In this document: piece after piece, positions 36,161 through 47,816 of the stretch | How positions within the stretch are numbered: position 1 is the stretch's first letter | How the letters are laid out: every line of letters starts with the position of its first letter | From: Sciurus carolinensis | Taxonomy: Eukaryota > Chordata > Mammalia > Rodentia > Sciuridae | Length of the DNA stretch: 64,000 bases | Assembly (NCBI RefSeq): GCF_902686445.1 | Contig: NC_062224.1 | Span: 53,257,156 to 53,321,155 of the forward strand | Direction: 5' to 3' | Made by a program: the position numbers and the translations under genes | Notes under the pieces: model-generated | The model's input: the letters and a program-made list of their open reading frames with translations, nothing else | Told to the model about the DNA's origin: nothing | Databases searched by the model: none

Positions 36161-37074
36161 TCTTGCTATTAATTATTGAATCACGTTGAAACAACTCAGC
36201 ACTTGGTAAATTTGATTACTATTTATTAACCACGATTATAACTTCATCATGAAAATTGCAGAATTGGAAGGTTTGCTATTTTACATTAACACTTAATGTC
36301 ATTAATTGCCTGAGTGAAAAGGAAAATGACTTTTAAAGAGTGATTTAGTGTCTCCAAGGATGAAGAAGGGGATGGTGATTCCCAGTCCATAACACCCTGG
36401 TCCCTGGAGGGTCACCAAAGTAGTAATCAGTTATCCAGATGAAAGATTTCAAAAATATTTTACCAGAAGTTAAATAATATGTGAAATTTCTTTGTTTTTG
36501 CTTGAAATAATATTAACTCATTTGTGAGAACATGGATTAGTTTTTTTCTCAATTTGTCTAATTGACTGTTAGTTTTATGCACCTTGATTAATTAAAATTG
36601 GATATTTACTACTTAATAAATGAAGTTCCTTTGGCTAGGAACAGTTCTTTGATCAGATGGAGTTCACATAAGAAAAATAATTGAACTAAACTTTCAGATT
36701 ATTTATTCTGCACATCTCTGGCTATCCAAAAGAGAGGTTCCTCTGAACATCCCTGATCCCTTGTCCCATTTTTAGATCTTGTAGTTGACCAAATCAGTAA
36801 GCTTTGGAGCAGGGACTGGATGTACACAGTTTGATGACTTCTTCTGCTCCTGTCTTGACAAGTGAATACCCACAGTTGGCTGTGTACTCCTAGTGACCTG
36901 AGTGGTACAAGGAGAAGCTCTAGACACTTAGTGCTACCTGCTATAGAAGGTGAACTCAGTCTGCATGTTCAGAGACTCGAGAAAGTCACTGTAGCATTAC
37001 ATCAAAGATTTTTCTTTTAATCTCAGCTTTTAATAGTCAAAACTTTAAGTTCTATCCATCAAAATCTGCAGTAG
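36161..37074. other. unassigned AT-rich sequence
   Basis: Nothing recognised. A mid-GC patch at 36700-36990 has no coding frame. Confidence 0.35.
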
Positions 37075-37165
37075 TCTCTCTCTCTCTCTCTCTCTCCCTC
37101 TCTCTCTCTCTCTCCCTCTCTCTGTCTCTCTCTCTCCCCCTCTCCCTCTCTTTCTTTTTCCTCTT
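37075..37165. repeat. (TC)n polypyrimidine repeat
   Basis: About 90 bases of CT/CCCT repeats with few interruptions. Confidence 0.95.
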
Positions 37166-38058
37166 ACTCATTCTATCACCTCATTTTTAACTAAGGAGGA
37201 AAAAGGAGTTCTGATTTCTTAACCTTTCTAAAATGTGAAAATAGTACTAGTTGGGAACAACTGTACCCAAGACAGACATCATTAAAGTAGCTCATTAAAC
37301 AATTACACACCAATTAAAGGACATAAACAGAAAAGTGCAGAACAGTGAAAATTTAAATTTAACATAAATCTCTGGCTAACCTGCAAGACAACACTTTAAC
37401 ATATAATTAACACAATTTGGTATCTGTAATAAAATTCTATTGAGAGATAAACTGACATGTTTTGATTCTCTTGGCAACCTGTCCTAGTTTCCAAAAAGTG
37501 ACAAAGTCAGCAACAAGGTCCCAGATGTCCATTTTCACCTCCTTGCCCTGAATTGTGGAACTTCAGTACTTATGGGAATCAATCCATGTTTCTCATTATT
37601 ATGTTTGTGAATTTAATAACAGATATGTAGCTGCTGTTTTCTATGATTCTTGCAATGTCTTTCCATTTGACCTGTGGAATAAATATTTGGGTGAAACAAA
37701 CAAAAAAAAGAATAAAAAATTTATAGTCAGGTTCAGAATATAATAACTTTGGAAGAGCAAAATACATACAAAATATAACATTAATGCTGATCTTAATACT
37801 AGACAAAAAGTAATTTTTCTTTTCATTAGTTATATGTTTATAAAATATAACATTGCCTAGATATTTTCTTAAAGTCTGCATTATTCTAACAGTTTCTAAA
37901 TTAAAAATGTTTTGATAAATTATTATAACAATAGAATTGCTCTGTTTAGAGTACTTCAAGTAGATTTTATTCTATTAACAAAGACATTTTTTAAGTCTGA
38001 GAAATTAGCCAAAGTGGTACGGAAAAATTTCAAAGCTAGTTACAGATTAGTAGAGCTC
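37166..38058. other. unassigned AT-rich sequence
   Basis: Overlapping ORFs on both strands (for example 37959-37579, minus, 126 codons) are low-complexity, AT-driven frames with no family match. Confidence 0.35.
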
Positions 38059-38059
38059 A

Positions 38060-38176
38060 AAGAGGAAAGGGAAGGGAAGGAATGGAGGATGGAAGGAAGA
38101 AAGGAGAGAAGGAAGGAAGGAGAGAAGGGGAGGAAGGAGAGAAGGGGAGGAAGGAAAGGACAGAGGAAGGAGAGAG
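38060..38176. repeat. (GGAA)n purine-rich repeat
   Basis: Nearly pure purine strand of GGAA, GGGA and GAGA units over about 115 bases. Confidence 0.93.
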
Positions 38177-38650
38177 ATTTAAAGACCTTCTAGAGTTAGC
38201 TATAGGCTGTTATTCACATTCTCTACTGAAGGCCCCATCAATTTTAATTTTAATTTTAGATTGTTTAAAATTATAATATGTAGCTAGAATCTATGTATCC
38301 TAATTACTTTTTAATCTGAAAGAATTAATTCAACAACAAAAATGGTATGTCAGCAATGGTTTATTAGAGTGAACTTCATATAAGTCTTTTAGTCAAGTCA
38401 TAAATAATTAAACAGTGAATTATGGGTGAGGGCCTATATAAAACTCAAAACTCAGTTTTTCATGATAGTTATGAAATTATTAAGAATTGGCTGTTAAGTA
38501 AGAATTTTGTTACTTAACCTGCAACTCAGATTAGAAGATTTTCTATTTTAAGGAAAAGTAAATTTTGGTTAACCGTTATGTTTTATAGGAGGGAAATGTC
38601 AAAGAATTAAAGTTAGAAACATCCTAAATGACTTTATTATAATAAGATGA
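38177..38650. other. unassigned AT-rich sequence
   Basis: Nothing recognised. Confidence 0.35.
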
Positions 38651-38654
38651 TTTT

Positions 38655-38770
38655 GAGCGGCCGCGCACTCCCGGATGGCGGCAGCCCTGGCCAGACGGGT
38701 GGAGCTGGGCTTCACCAAGCTGGCGCCAGCGTGGCGGCTGCACAGCGAGTAGTTACCCAGCAAGTTTTTA
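38655..38770 (+). pseudogene. GC-rich island, possible 5' end of a retroposed gene fragment
   Basis: About 110 bases at high GC with CpGs inside very AT-rich DNA. It has an ATG in good context (ggatggcgg, 38675-38677) opening a 25-codon frame that begins MAAALARRVELGFTKLAPAW and stops at 38750-38752. The peptide looks like a mitochondrial-type presequence, but I do not recognise the gene. No target-site duplication found. It may instead be a random GC patch. Confidence 0.35.
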
Positions 38771-39630
38771 GGGCTCACCAACTTCCATATTTAATATTGT
38801 TCTACAATACATGGCCAAATGAATTTACTAGAAGAAATTCACATATAAAGTTCATTTGTAAACACATTAATTAATAGTTGTTTGGATTATCAAAATCCAT
38901 TACTTCTGTATAAAAAGTTTTCTGTTTCTCTACTTTTCATATTTTTACCATCACATTGTTTTTACTATTGGAGCAAAAGTATCAGACTAAAGTATTTTCA
39001 ATTAATGAAAGAAAATGCAAAATATTCCAAGGAAATAAGAGAAAGTTGGATATTATTTATTACAGTCTGGATTAAATTCACTTACAAGATTGTTTTCTCT
39101 TGCATTGTTTCAAGTTGTTTCCTACAAAGTTATTCTTTATTGTTTGCTATTATTTCCATATCACCTCATTTTCTAAAAGGAATTGAGGCAACATACAAAG
39201 TTGTGTATTTGAAACAGATTAAAACAAAATAGGAAAGGAGGGAATAGAGCATGAAAATCAAGGGATTCCAACCATGTAAGTGATATAAATATCTTATGTC
39301 TAATTACAAAATGAAGTCATTTGTGTCATGCATATGAGCAAGATTTTAAAATTCATTTTGAGACAGAGCAATATCTTCCTGAAATTTACATATTCTGAGA
39401 GGAATACGAAATCATTGTCAATGGCTCATGTCCTATAGTTCTTCCCTGAAGACATTCATATATCTGAAGAAAATGTACAAAGTCAAACCTTCTTTTTATC
39501 CTGAAGCCAAATCTAGTTTTTAGATTATGGTGGCTAGGAGATGGGGAGAAAGGAGGTTCTCATTCTTTTATACAAACTTGATTCCCCTAATAAGAGGGAT
39601 GTGGAGAGGTTGTAGCATACTGGGTAGAGG
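38771..39630. other. unassigned AT-rich sequence
   Basis: The 116-codon plus ORF (38882-39232) is an AT-driven chance frame. Confidence 0.35.
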
Positions 39631-39631
<1 letters not shown>

Positions 39632-39661
<30 letters not shown>

Positions 39662-39675
39662 CACACGCACATGTG
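39632..39675. repeat. (TG)n microsatellite
   Basis: About 14 TG units grading into a CA/TG mixture. Confidence 0.95.
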
Positions 39676-39990
39676 TGTTTCAGGGTCAATGTTTCTCAGC
39701 TTTTTCTAGCAGTAGGAGAAAGACCTGAAGGCTACATTGCCCAAACCAGGTCCAGAGCCCTCCAAAAGCTTCCATACACACATTTCCTAAGTCCTCCCCT
39801 CCGTGCTTTCCCATTCCCCTTCCCTTTAAATCCAAGTTCTAATGGAATTGTCTCCTCTGACCCCATTTATCTTAAACTGAACTCAATCTCAACCCAATTT
39901 CTCCTACCCTACCTGAGTAATATCCCCTCTGATGTAAGCAAGGTGAATGTCACTTTTTCCTGCTCCAGTCCCTCTGTCTGACCTCCAGGG
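39676..39990. other. unassigned sequence of moderate GC
   Basis: No family recognised. Confidence 0.35.
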
Positions 39991-41186
39991 CAGTGGTTTT
40001 CAGACTCATGAGATCCTGTAGTTTCAGGATCTGTTTACAATCTTAAATATGACTGCAAGACTCTGAAAACTTTTTGTTAATGTGAATTACAACAGCCCCT
40101 ATTTATCATGTTAGAAATTAATACTGAAAGTGTTTTAAACATATATTTATTTAGAAATAGCACTAATAAACCCTCAATAATAAATGTTAATGTCACATTT
40201 TTTAATAACTACATTTTCTAAAACCAAAAGAAGTGAAAAATGGCACAGTTTTACATTTCTGCAACTCTCTTTAATGTTGTGCTTATCATGAAACAGCTGA
40301 AATCTCATATCTGCTTTTGCCCTCTGTCTGTTGTGATATGCAGTTTGGGTTGAAGTATACTGAAATCTGTCCTAGAGATATGTAGCTAGAAAATTCAAGT
40401 AGTCACTCAGCTAATTGTGGCTATTCTTTAATAATAAAGCAAAAGTTGATAAATAATAGATCTTGAGGTTGGTTGCAATATAATTCTGAAACATAATGAT
40501 GAATTTTTAATTCATTATTTAATTCATTTATTTTACCCATGTATGATTTGCAGCATTGGTACATTATGGAACTATCAGTTTATTAAACTATGCATCTCTT
40601 CCAAATGCTAACACATTTTACTATGTAATATTTTAACACTTCATTCATTAATATCACCATCCATCTCATCAGAATAATCTTGAAGAATCTTAGGAAGCTG
40701 TTAAGATCATGGGGGTAGATACAAGTTTTTCAAAATTCCAGTTTTAACTTGAAAAACTCAAAACTGTATCACAGGAAACAAATGCCATTAGTTGTTTTCC
40801 TTGAAGTGACAGTCTCATTTGTTTATTTTAAAGAAAATGTCTGCCAAATATCCATGTATGACTAACATATGTTTTTAGTCTGTCAAGCATACTTTCAAGA
40901 AAAGAAAGTGCTGCATGCCCAAAGCAGTTAGTCAGTTCACAATTCAAAAACCACACAAGTTTGTTTTTCTGGGCACATTCACCATACCCTACTACACAGC
41001 ACAAGTACTTTAGGTGTACAGCCCATTTCATCACACAGAATATTAAAAATAGAAACTCAAGAGTTGGTGTTTAGTAAAACTAATAAGTTATCCAGGTCAT
41101 CCTTTACCAGAAAAAATATTTTTATTTTTATTTTCCTTACTGAGAATGCATGATAGTGAAGAATGAGGATGACTATTACACTTTGG
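39991..41186 (+). mobile_element. hAT-type DNA transposon remnant, left part
   Basis: Starts with a hAT-like terminal repeat, cagtggttttcagactca. 'ggatctgtttacaatcttaa', 'gcaagactctgaaaactttt' and 'tgcttttgccctctgtctgt' resemble a Charlie/Tip100-class element. The minus-strand frame 41034-40828 (GYGECAQKNKLVWFLNCEL) may be transposase debris. The other end lies at 47635-47816, beyond a full-length L1. The 8 bases before it (ctccaggg) match 6 of 8 with those after the right end (gtcaaggg), as for a degraded hAT target duplication. Confidence 0.6.
41178..41186. repeat. target-site duplication of the full-length L1, left
   Basis: acactttgg, repeated at 47626-47634. Confidence 0.85.
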
Positions 41187-41324
41187 TTTTTTTTTTTAAT
41201 TTCTTAATTGTAAACAAATGGGATACATGTTGTTTCTGTTTGTACATGGAGTAAAAGCATACCATTTGTGTAATCATAAATTTACATAAGGTAATGATGT
41301 TCGATTCATTCTGTTATTTTTTTC

Positions 41325-41405
41325 TTACCCCCCACCCCTCCCACCCCTCTTTTCCCTCTATACACTCCCTCCTTCCTCCATTCTTGCCCCCCTCCAACCC
41401 CCCAT
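41325..41405 (-). repeat. L1 3'UTR G-rich purine tract
   Basis: The plus strand is almost all pyrimidine with several C runs ('ccccccacccctcccaccc', 'cccccctccaacccccc'), so the L1 sense strand is G-rich with clustered G runs, as is typical of L1 3'UTRs and compatible with G-quadruplex folding. Confidence 0.85.
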
Positions 41406-41414
41406 TATGTGTCC

Positions 41415-44400
41415 TCATCCGCTTATCAGCCAGATCATTCGTCTTTTCGTTTTTGGAGATTGGCTTATCTCACTTAGCATGATATTCTCCAATTTCATCC
41501 ATTTGCCTGCAAATGCCATGATTTTATAATTCTTTATAGCTGAGTAATATTCCATTGTTTATATATACCACAGTTTCTTTATCCATTCATCAATTGAAGG
41601 ACATCTAGGTTGGTTCCACAATCTGGCTATTGTGAATTGAGCAGCTATGAACATTGATGTGGCTGTGTCTCTGTAGTATGCTGATTTTAAGTTCTTTGGG
41701 TTATAGGTCAAGGAGAGGGATAGCTGGGTGAAATGGTGGTTCCATTCCAAGTTTTCTAAGGAATCTCGCACTGCTTTCCAGAGTGGCTGCACTAATTTGC
41801 AGCCCTCACCAGCAATGTATGAGTGTACCTTTTCCTCCACATCCTCTCCAACACCTATTGTTGCTTGTATTCTTGATAATCACCATTCTAATTGGGGTGA
41901 GATGGAATCTTAGGGAAGTTTTGATTTGCATTTCTCTTATTACTAAAGATGGTGAACATTTTTTCATATGTTTGTTGATTGCTTGTAGATCTTCTTCTGT
42001 GAAGTGTCTGTTCATATCCTTAGCCCATTTGTTGATTGGGTTATTTGTATTCTTCATGTAGAGTTTTTTGAGTTCTTTATAGATTCTGGAAATTAGTGTT
42101 CAATCTGAAGTATGAGTGGCAAAGATATTCTCCCACTGTGTAGGCTCTCTCTTCGCATTGCTGATAGTTTCCTTTGCTGAGAGAAAGCTGTTTAGTTTGA
42201 ATCTGTACCAGTTATTGATTCTTGCTTTTATTTCTTGTGCTATGGGAGTCCTGTTAAGGAAGTCTTATCCTAAGCCAACAAGTTGAAGATTTGGACATCC
42301 TTTTTCTTCTATAAGATGCAGGGTCTCTGCTCTGATTTCAAGGTCCTTGATCCATTGTGAGTTGATTTTTTGTGCAGGGTGAGAGATAGGGATTTAGTTT
42401 CATTCTGTTGCATATGGATTTCCAGTTTCCCAGCACCATTTGTTGAAGCGGCTATCTTTTCTCCATTGCATATTTTTGGCCCCTTTGTCTAGTATGAGAA
42501 AATTGTATTTATTTGGGTTTGTGTCCATGTCCTCTATTCTGTACCATTGATCTACCTGTCTATTTTGGTGCCAATACAATGCCATTTTTGTTACTATTGC
42601 TTTGTAGTATAGTTGAAGTTCTGGTATTGTGATACCCCCTGTTTCATTCTTCCTGCTAAGGATTGTTTTAGCTATTCTTGGTTTCTTATTCTTCCAGATG
42701 AATTTCATGATGATTTGCTCTATTTCTGTAAGGTACATCACTGGGATTTTAATTGGAATTGCATCGAATCTGTATAGCACTTTTGGTAGTATGGTTATTT
42801 TGACAATATTAATCCTGCCAATCCAAGAACATGGGAGATCTTTCCATCTTCTAAGGTCTTCCTCAATTTCTTTCTTCAATGTTTTGTAGTTTTCATTGTA
42901 GAGATCTTTTACCTCTTTGGTTAGATTGATTTCCAAGTTTTTTTTTTTTTTTTTTTTTGAGGCTATTGCAAATGGAGTTGTTTTCCTCATTTCCCTTTCA
43001 GCTGTTTCGTTGCTTACATATAAAAATGCTTTAGATTTATGCGTGTTGATTTTATAGCCTGCTATTTTGCTGAATTCATTGATGAGTTCTAGAAGTTTTC
43101 TGGAGGAGGTTTTGTGATCCTCTAAATATAGAATCATGTCATCAGCAATAGTGACAGCTTAAGTTCCTCTTTTCCTATTTGTATCCCTTTAATTTCTTTG
43201 GTCTGCCTAATTGCTCTGGCTAGAGTTTTGAGGACAATGTTGAATAGAAGTGGTGAAAGAGGACATCCCTGTCTTGTTCCTGTTTTTAAAGGGAATGGTT
43301 TCAGTTTTTCTCCATTAAGAATTATGTTGGTCTTGGGCTTAGCATAAATAGCCTTTACAATGTTCAGGTATGTTCCTACTATCCCTATTTTTTCAAGTGT
43401 TTTGAGCATGAAGCGTGTTGTATTTTGTTGAATGCTTTTTCTGCATCGATGGAAATAACCATATGATTCTTATCCTTAAGTCTATTGACATGATGGATTA
43501 CGTTTATTGATTTATGGATGTTAAACCATCCTTGCATTCCACTTGATTGTAGTGCACAATTTTTTTAATATATTTTTGGATATAGTTTGCCAATATTTTT
43601 TGAAGGATCTTTGCATGTATATTCATCAAGGATATTGGTCTAAAATTTTCTTTCCTTTATGTGTTTTTTCCTGGTTTGGATATGAGGGTGATATTAGCTT
43701 CATAGAATGAGTTTGGTAGGGTACCCTCCTTTTCTATTTCTGGTAGTACTTTGAGAAGTATTGGAATGAATTCTTCTTTGAAGGTCTTGTAGAACTTGGC
43801 TGAGAATCCATGTGGTCCTGGGCTTTTCTTGGATGGTAGGTTTTTAATGGCTTCTTCTATTTCATTGCTTGATATTGATCTGTTTAAATTGTGTATGTCC
43901 TCCTGGTTCAGTTTGGGAGGAGCATATGTCTCTAGAAATTTGTCAATGTCTTCAGTAGTTTCTATTTGGTTGGAATACAGATTTTCAAAGTAGCTTCTCA
44001 TTATGTTATGTATCTCAGTGGTGTCTGTCATGATGTTTCTTTTTTCATCATGAATTTTAGTAATTTGAGTTTTCTGTCTCCTTCTCTTTGTTAGTGTGGC
44101 TAAGGGTCTTTCTATATTGTTTACTTTTTCAAAGAACCAACCTTTTGTTTTGTCAATCTTTTGAATTGTTTCTTTTGTTTCAATTTCATTGATTTCAGCT
44201 CTGATTTTAATTATTTCCTGTTTTCTACTACTTTTGCTGTTATCTGTTCTTCTTTTTCTAGGGCTATGAGCTGTACTGTTAGGTCATTTAGTTGTTGACT
44301 TTTCATTCTTTTCTGTAATGCACTCAATGCAATGAATTTTTCTCTTAGTACCGCTTTCATAGTGTCCCAGAGATTTTGATATGTTGTATCATCATTCTCA

Positions 44401-45230
44401 TTGACCTCTAAGAATTTTCTTATCTCCTCCCTGATGTTTTCTGTTATCCATGTTTCATTCAATAGCATATTATGTAGTCTCCAGGTGTTGGAGTAATTTC
44501 TGTTTTTTATTTTGTCATTGATTTCTACTCTCAGTCCATTATGATCTGATAGAACACAAGGCAGTATCTCTATTTTTTTGCATTTCCTAAGGGCTGCTTT
44601 GTGGCATAACATATGGTCTATTTTTGAGAGGGTTCCATGTGCTGCTGAGAAGAAAGTGAATCTGCTTGTTGATGGATGGAATATTCTATATGTGTCTATT
44701 AAGTCTAGGTTATTGATTGTGTTATTGAGTTCTATGGTTTCTTTGGTTGGTTTTTGTTTGGAAGATCTATCTAGTGGTGACAGTGCTGTGTTAAAGTCAC
44801 CCAGAATTATTGTGTTGTGGTCTATTTGATTCCTGAAATTGAGAAGAATTTGTTTGATGTACAGGGATGTACCATTGTTTGGGGCATAAACATTTACTAT
44901 CGTTATGTCTTCCTGATTTAAATTTCCCTTAAGCAGTATGAAGTGTCCTTCTTTATCCCTTCTAACTAACTTTGGCTTGAAGTCCACTTTACCTGATATA
45001 AGGATGGAAACCCCTGCTTTTTTACTGAGTCCATGTGTGTGGTAGGTTTTTTCCCACCCTTTCACCTTTAGTCTGTGGATGTCTTTTTCTATGAGATGAG
45101 TCTCTTGCAGGCAGCATACTGTTGGATCTTTCTTTTTCATCAATTCTGCCAGTCTGTGTCTTTTGATTAATGAGTTTAGGCCCTTAACGTTCAGGGTTAT
45201 TATTGAGATATGATTTGTATTCCCAGTCAT
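41415..45230 (-). pseudogene. L1 ORF2 (endonuclease/reverse transcriptase), disrupted
   Basis: Starts at 45230 (MTGNTNHISIITLNVKGLNS) and would end at 41415-41417: 3,816 bases, or 1,272 codons, the usual ORF2 length. The apurinic-type endonuclease domain is intact over the first 339 codons: QETHL, VYAPNNGTS, ILGDFNT, SKIDHMLC and LSDHNGLRVEI carry the family's catalytic Glu, Asp, Asn and His positions. A stop follows at 44211. RT pieces follow: KKSPGPHGFSAKFYK (44031-43657), [17 protein letters not shown] (43409-43134), and the palm/thumb with [15 protein letters not shown] (43137-42400). The FADD box has lost one base in its Phe codon near 43150, shifting the frame at the catalytic Asp pair. 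A T18 run (A on the sense strand) at 42939-42957 is an expanded Lys tract. The C-terminal Cys-rich region is also frameshifted. Confidence 0.95.
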
Positions 45231-45380
45231 TTGAGCTTCTTTTTGTTTTTTAACTTGGCTTGGTTTCCCCTTTGAGTGGTTTTTCTCTAAGGTAGTTCCT
45301 CCCTTTGCTGACCTACATTGTTGTTTTGCATTTCCTCCTGATGTAATATTTTGTTGAGAACAGTCTGTAGCACAGGCTTT

Positions 45381-46299
45381 CTATTTGTAAATTCTTTTAA
45401 CTTTTGTTTTATCATGGAAGAATTTTATTTCATCTTCAAATCTGAAGGTAAGTTTTGCTGGGTATAACATTATTGAATGGCAATCATGTTCTTTCAGAGT
45501 TTGAAATACGTTGTTCCAGGTCCTTCTAGCTTTTAGAGTCTGGATTGAGAAGTCGGCTGCTATCCGTATTGGTTTCCCCTATATGTAATCTGATACTTTT
45601 CTCTCACAGCCTTCAAAATTCTAATTTTATTTTGAATGTTAGGCATTTTCATTATAATGTGCCTTGGTGTGGATCTGTTGTGATTTTGTGCATTTGTTGT
45701 TCTGTAAGTCTCATGTGTTTGATTTTCCATTTCATTCTTCAGGTTTGGGAAATTTTCTGATATTATTTCATTGAATAGGTTGTTCATTTCTTTGGTTCGT
45801 ATCTCTAAGCCTTCCTCAATCCCAATAATTATTAAATTTGGTCTTTTCAGGATGTCCCATAGTTCTTGGAGATTCTGTTCATGATTTCTTACCATCTTCT
45901 CTGTTTGGGAAACTTTATTTTTAAGATTAAATATTTTGTCTTCAATGTCTGAGGTTCTGTCTTCCAAGTGGTCTAGTCTTTTGGTGATACTTTCCATTGA
46001 GTTTTTTATTTGGTTTATTGTTTCCTTCATTTCAAGGATTTCCATTTGGGTTTTTTTGAGTATTTCTATCTCTTTGTTGAAATGACCTTTTGCTTCCTGC
46101 ACTTGCTCTTTCAACTGCTTTTGGTATTATCATTCATTGCCTGCATTTGCTCTCTTAACTCATCCTTTGCTTCACAAATCATCTTAATCATGTATAATCT
46201 GAAGTACTTTTCTGACATTTCTTCTAACATACTGTCATTGGATTCTATTAATATAGAATCTAGATTTGTTTGGATCATTTTCTTCCCTTGTTTTTTCAT
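45381..46299 (-). pseudogene. L1 ORF1 (RNA-binding chaperone), disrupted
   Basis: Runs from MKKQGKKMIQTNLDSIL at 46299 to a stop at 45381-45383, about 306 codons, a normal ORF1 length. A frame change at about 46112 splits it. The main piece (46114-45560) holds a heptad-rich coiled coil (ETINQIKNSMESITKRLDHLEDR) and the RRM/C-terminal landmarks LIIIGIEEG and RHIIMKMPN. It then hits a stop near 45560. ORF1p normally forms trimers that coat L1 RNA. Confidence 0.93.
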
Positions 46300-47625
46300 G
46301 TTGTTCGTGTATCTTCCCCTCTAGCAGTGCAGATTTGGGGTATTGCAGATTCCCCCCTGTAGCTTATAGTGGCCCTATAGGTTTCCAAAACCTTTTCTTT
46401 AAGGGGAGATCAATATTAGCAGTGCTCAATTCAGACACTATGCAATCCTAGATCAAATAGCTCCTATGAGGACAATAACAGTATTGTTATAATAAACAGA
46501 ATGAGTTCAACTATTATCTTCAGTAAAACAAACATATTTGCAATAAGGCCTGAAGTTTCTAATGGAGGACAAAGAGGATGCAGAGGGATGTAGGATGTAG
46601 CTGTTAATGGGTTAAGAAAAGAATATACAGAAGTTCTAGATAATAGAAAGGGTCAGAGAGTGAAATCAAAAGAAATTGGATGTTAACATGCAAAAAGGGA
46701 GAAAGAGACTCTGAGGGAATAGGTAAACAAAAGGAAAAGAAAGCAAAAAAAAGTAAAGAAATAAAAACTTAAAATTGTTCAATAAGCAGAAGAAAGAAAA
46801 TCTACACTATAACAGTCATATAGTATTCAAACTTCCCAGTCTTCAGTAACCTGATGCATGAGAGGTACCTGACAATGAGCTTCAACTCTCCAGCAGGCAT
46901 CTCAGGATGGGATTTGCCCCACCTAAAGATCGGAGCTCTGGCTTCCAGGATTATCCCAGATGGCTGCTCTGGCTTCCAAATGTGTTGGCAAATGGGGAGC
47001 TGCAGCTCAGGGTGTGGACATGGTTGGCTGGAGGTCCTGGAGGTGGGGTGTGGTTGGTCAGGCAGGGGTCCTGGAGGTCGGGTGTGTTTGGTGTGGTTGC
47101 GGGATCCTGGAGGCCAGGTACAATCAGTCAGTCTGGGGTCCCAGTGATAGGATACAGTCAGTTGGTCTGGGGGTCCTGGCAGCAGGGAGCAGTCAGTTGA
47201 TGTGAGGGCCTTGGAGGCAGCCAGTGATTGGTCGGGTTGAGGGATCCTGGAGACGGGGCTGTCAGTCCAGCCTGGGATCCTATGGGGCCTGGCTGTTGTC
47301 TCAAAATGGCGGCAGCCACCTGTAACCAAACCTGCAGGTACTTTCACAGTGCACTTCCAGGCAATGGCAGGCAGCTGGCACTCCACTTGTGGTCTGTGGT
47401 CAGTCTCAAACTCCTTGAATTCTACTTATGCAAAAATTCCATAGACTGCAGATTAAGAACCAAGTGCAGCAGATGACTCTACAACTCCCTTCAACTTCAA
47501 GTTCTGGAGGCTGCGAAGTTCAAGCCCAAGACTCTAGCAGGTTCAGTCATCTGATGAGTGCTGCTCTGTACTCCTGAGATGGCACTGTGATTCTGCATCC
47601 TCCAGAGGGAAGGCACACTCTGTCA
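46300..47625 (-). promoter_or_regulatory. L1 5'UTR / internal promoter region with degenerate tandem repeats
   Basis: 1.33 kb upstream of ORF1 on the L1 sense strand. The outer part (46850-47530) is GC-richer. Between about 47010 and 47290 the plus strand shows a degenerate array of units of about 35 bases sharing the core gggtcctggagg and a gtcagt/ggttggt motif. The antisense 194-codon frame (47386-46802) is driven by these repeats. The L1 internal promoter is expected here; no specific initiator can be assigned. Confidence 0.75.
47010..47290. repeat. degenerate tandem repeat of about 35 bp in the L1 5'UTR
   Basis: About seven or eight diverged units, each with a (g)gtcctggagg-like block followed by a ggtNNggt or cagtcagt block. 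Spacing is roughly 32-38 bases. Confidence 0.7.
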
Positions 47626-47634
47626 ACACTTTGG
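47626..47634. repeat. target-site duplication of the full-length L1, right
   Basis: acactttgg, identical to 41178-41186. Confidence 0.85.
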
Positions 47635-47816
47635 TTCTTCATTCAAGCAGCTGTATTTTTTGCCCACATCTGCTCTATATCATCAGTACAAACAAGCACA
47701 TGGAAAAAAAGCAAGTAGCATCTTAGTATTACTATCCAAATAGTTTGATGTACTTGATCCCTTGAAAGGATCTCAGAGATTCCAGAGGTCCACAGACCAG
47801 GATTTGGGAATCATTG
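47635..47816 (+). mobile_element. hAT-type DNA transposon remnant, right part
   Basis: Continues the element broken at 41186: 'aagtagcatcttagtattac', 'gatcccttgaaaggatctca' and 'tccagaggtccacagaccag', ending gggaatcattg, the complement of the left terminus type (cagtggttttca). The pair of ends and the 8-bp near-duplication indicate one element. Confidence 0.6.

Larger units (their letters stand above)
41187..47625 (-). mobile_element. full-length L1 retrotransposon, antisense
   Basis: 6.44 kb bounded by a 9-bp duplication. On the minus strand it has a 5'UTR (47625 to about 46300), ORF1, a short inter-ORF region, ORF2, a 3'UTR with a purine-rich tract, and a poly(A) tail (T run at about 41185-41197). 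The layout and lengths are normal for L1. Both ORFs are broken, so it is not autonomous now. The flanking hAT element confirms that this is one insertion. Confidence 0.95.

Noticed and set aside
37912..38276. Lys/Glu/Arg-rich ORFs of 64-93 codons
   Set aside because: Products of the GGAA purine tract read in frame; low complexity.
46802..47386. 194-codon minus-strand ORF upstream of L1 ORF1
   Set aside because: It is in the L1 5'UTR and its open frame follows from the short tandem repeats. No family resemblance, so not called as a separate gene.
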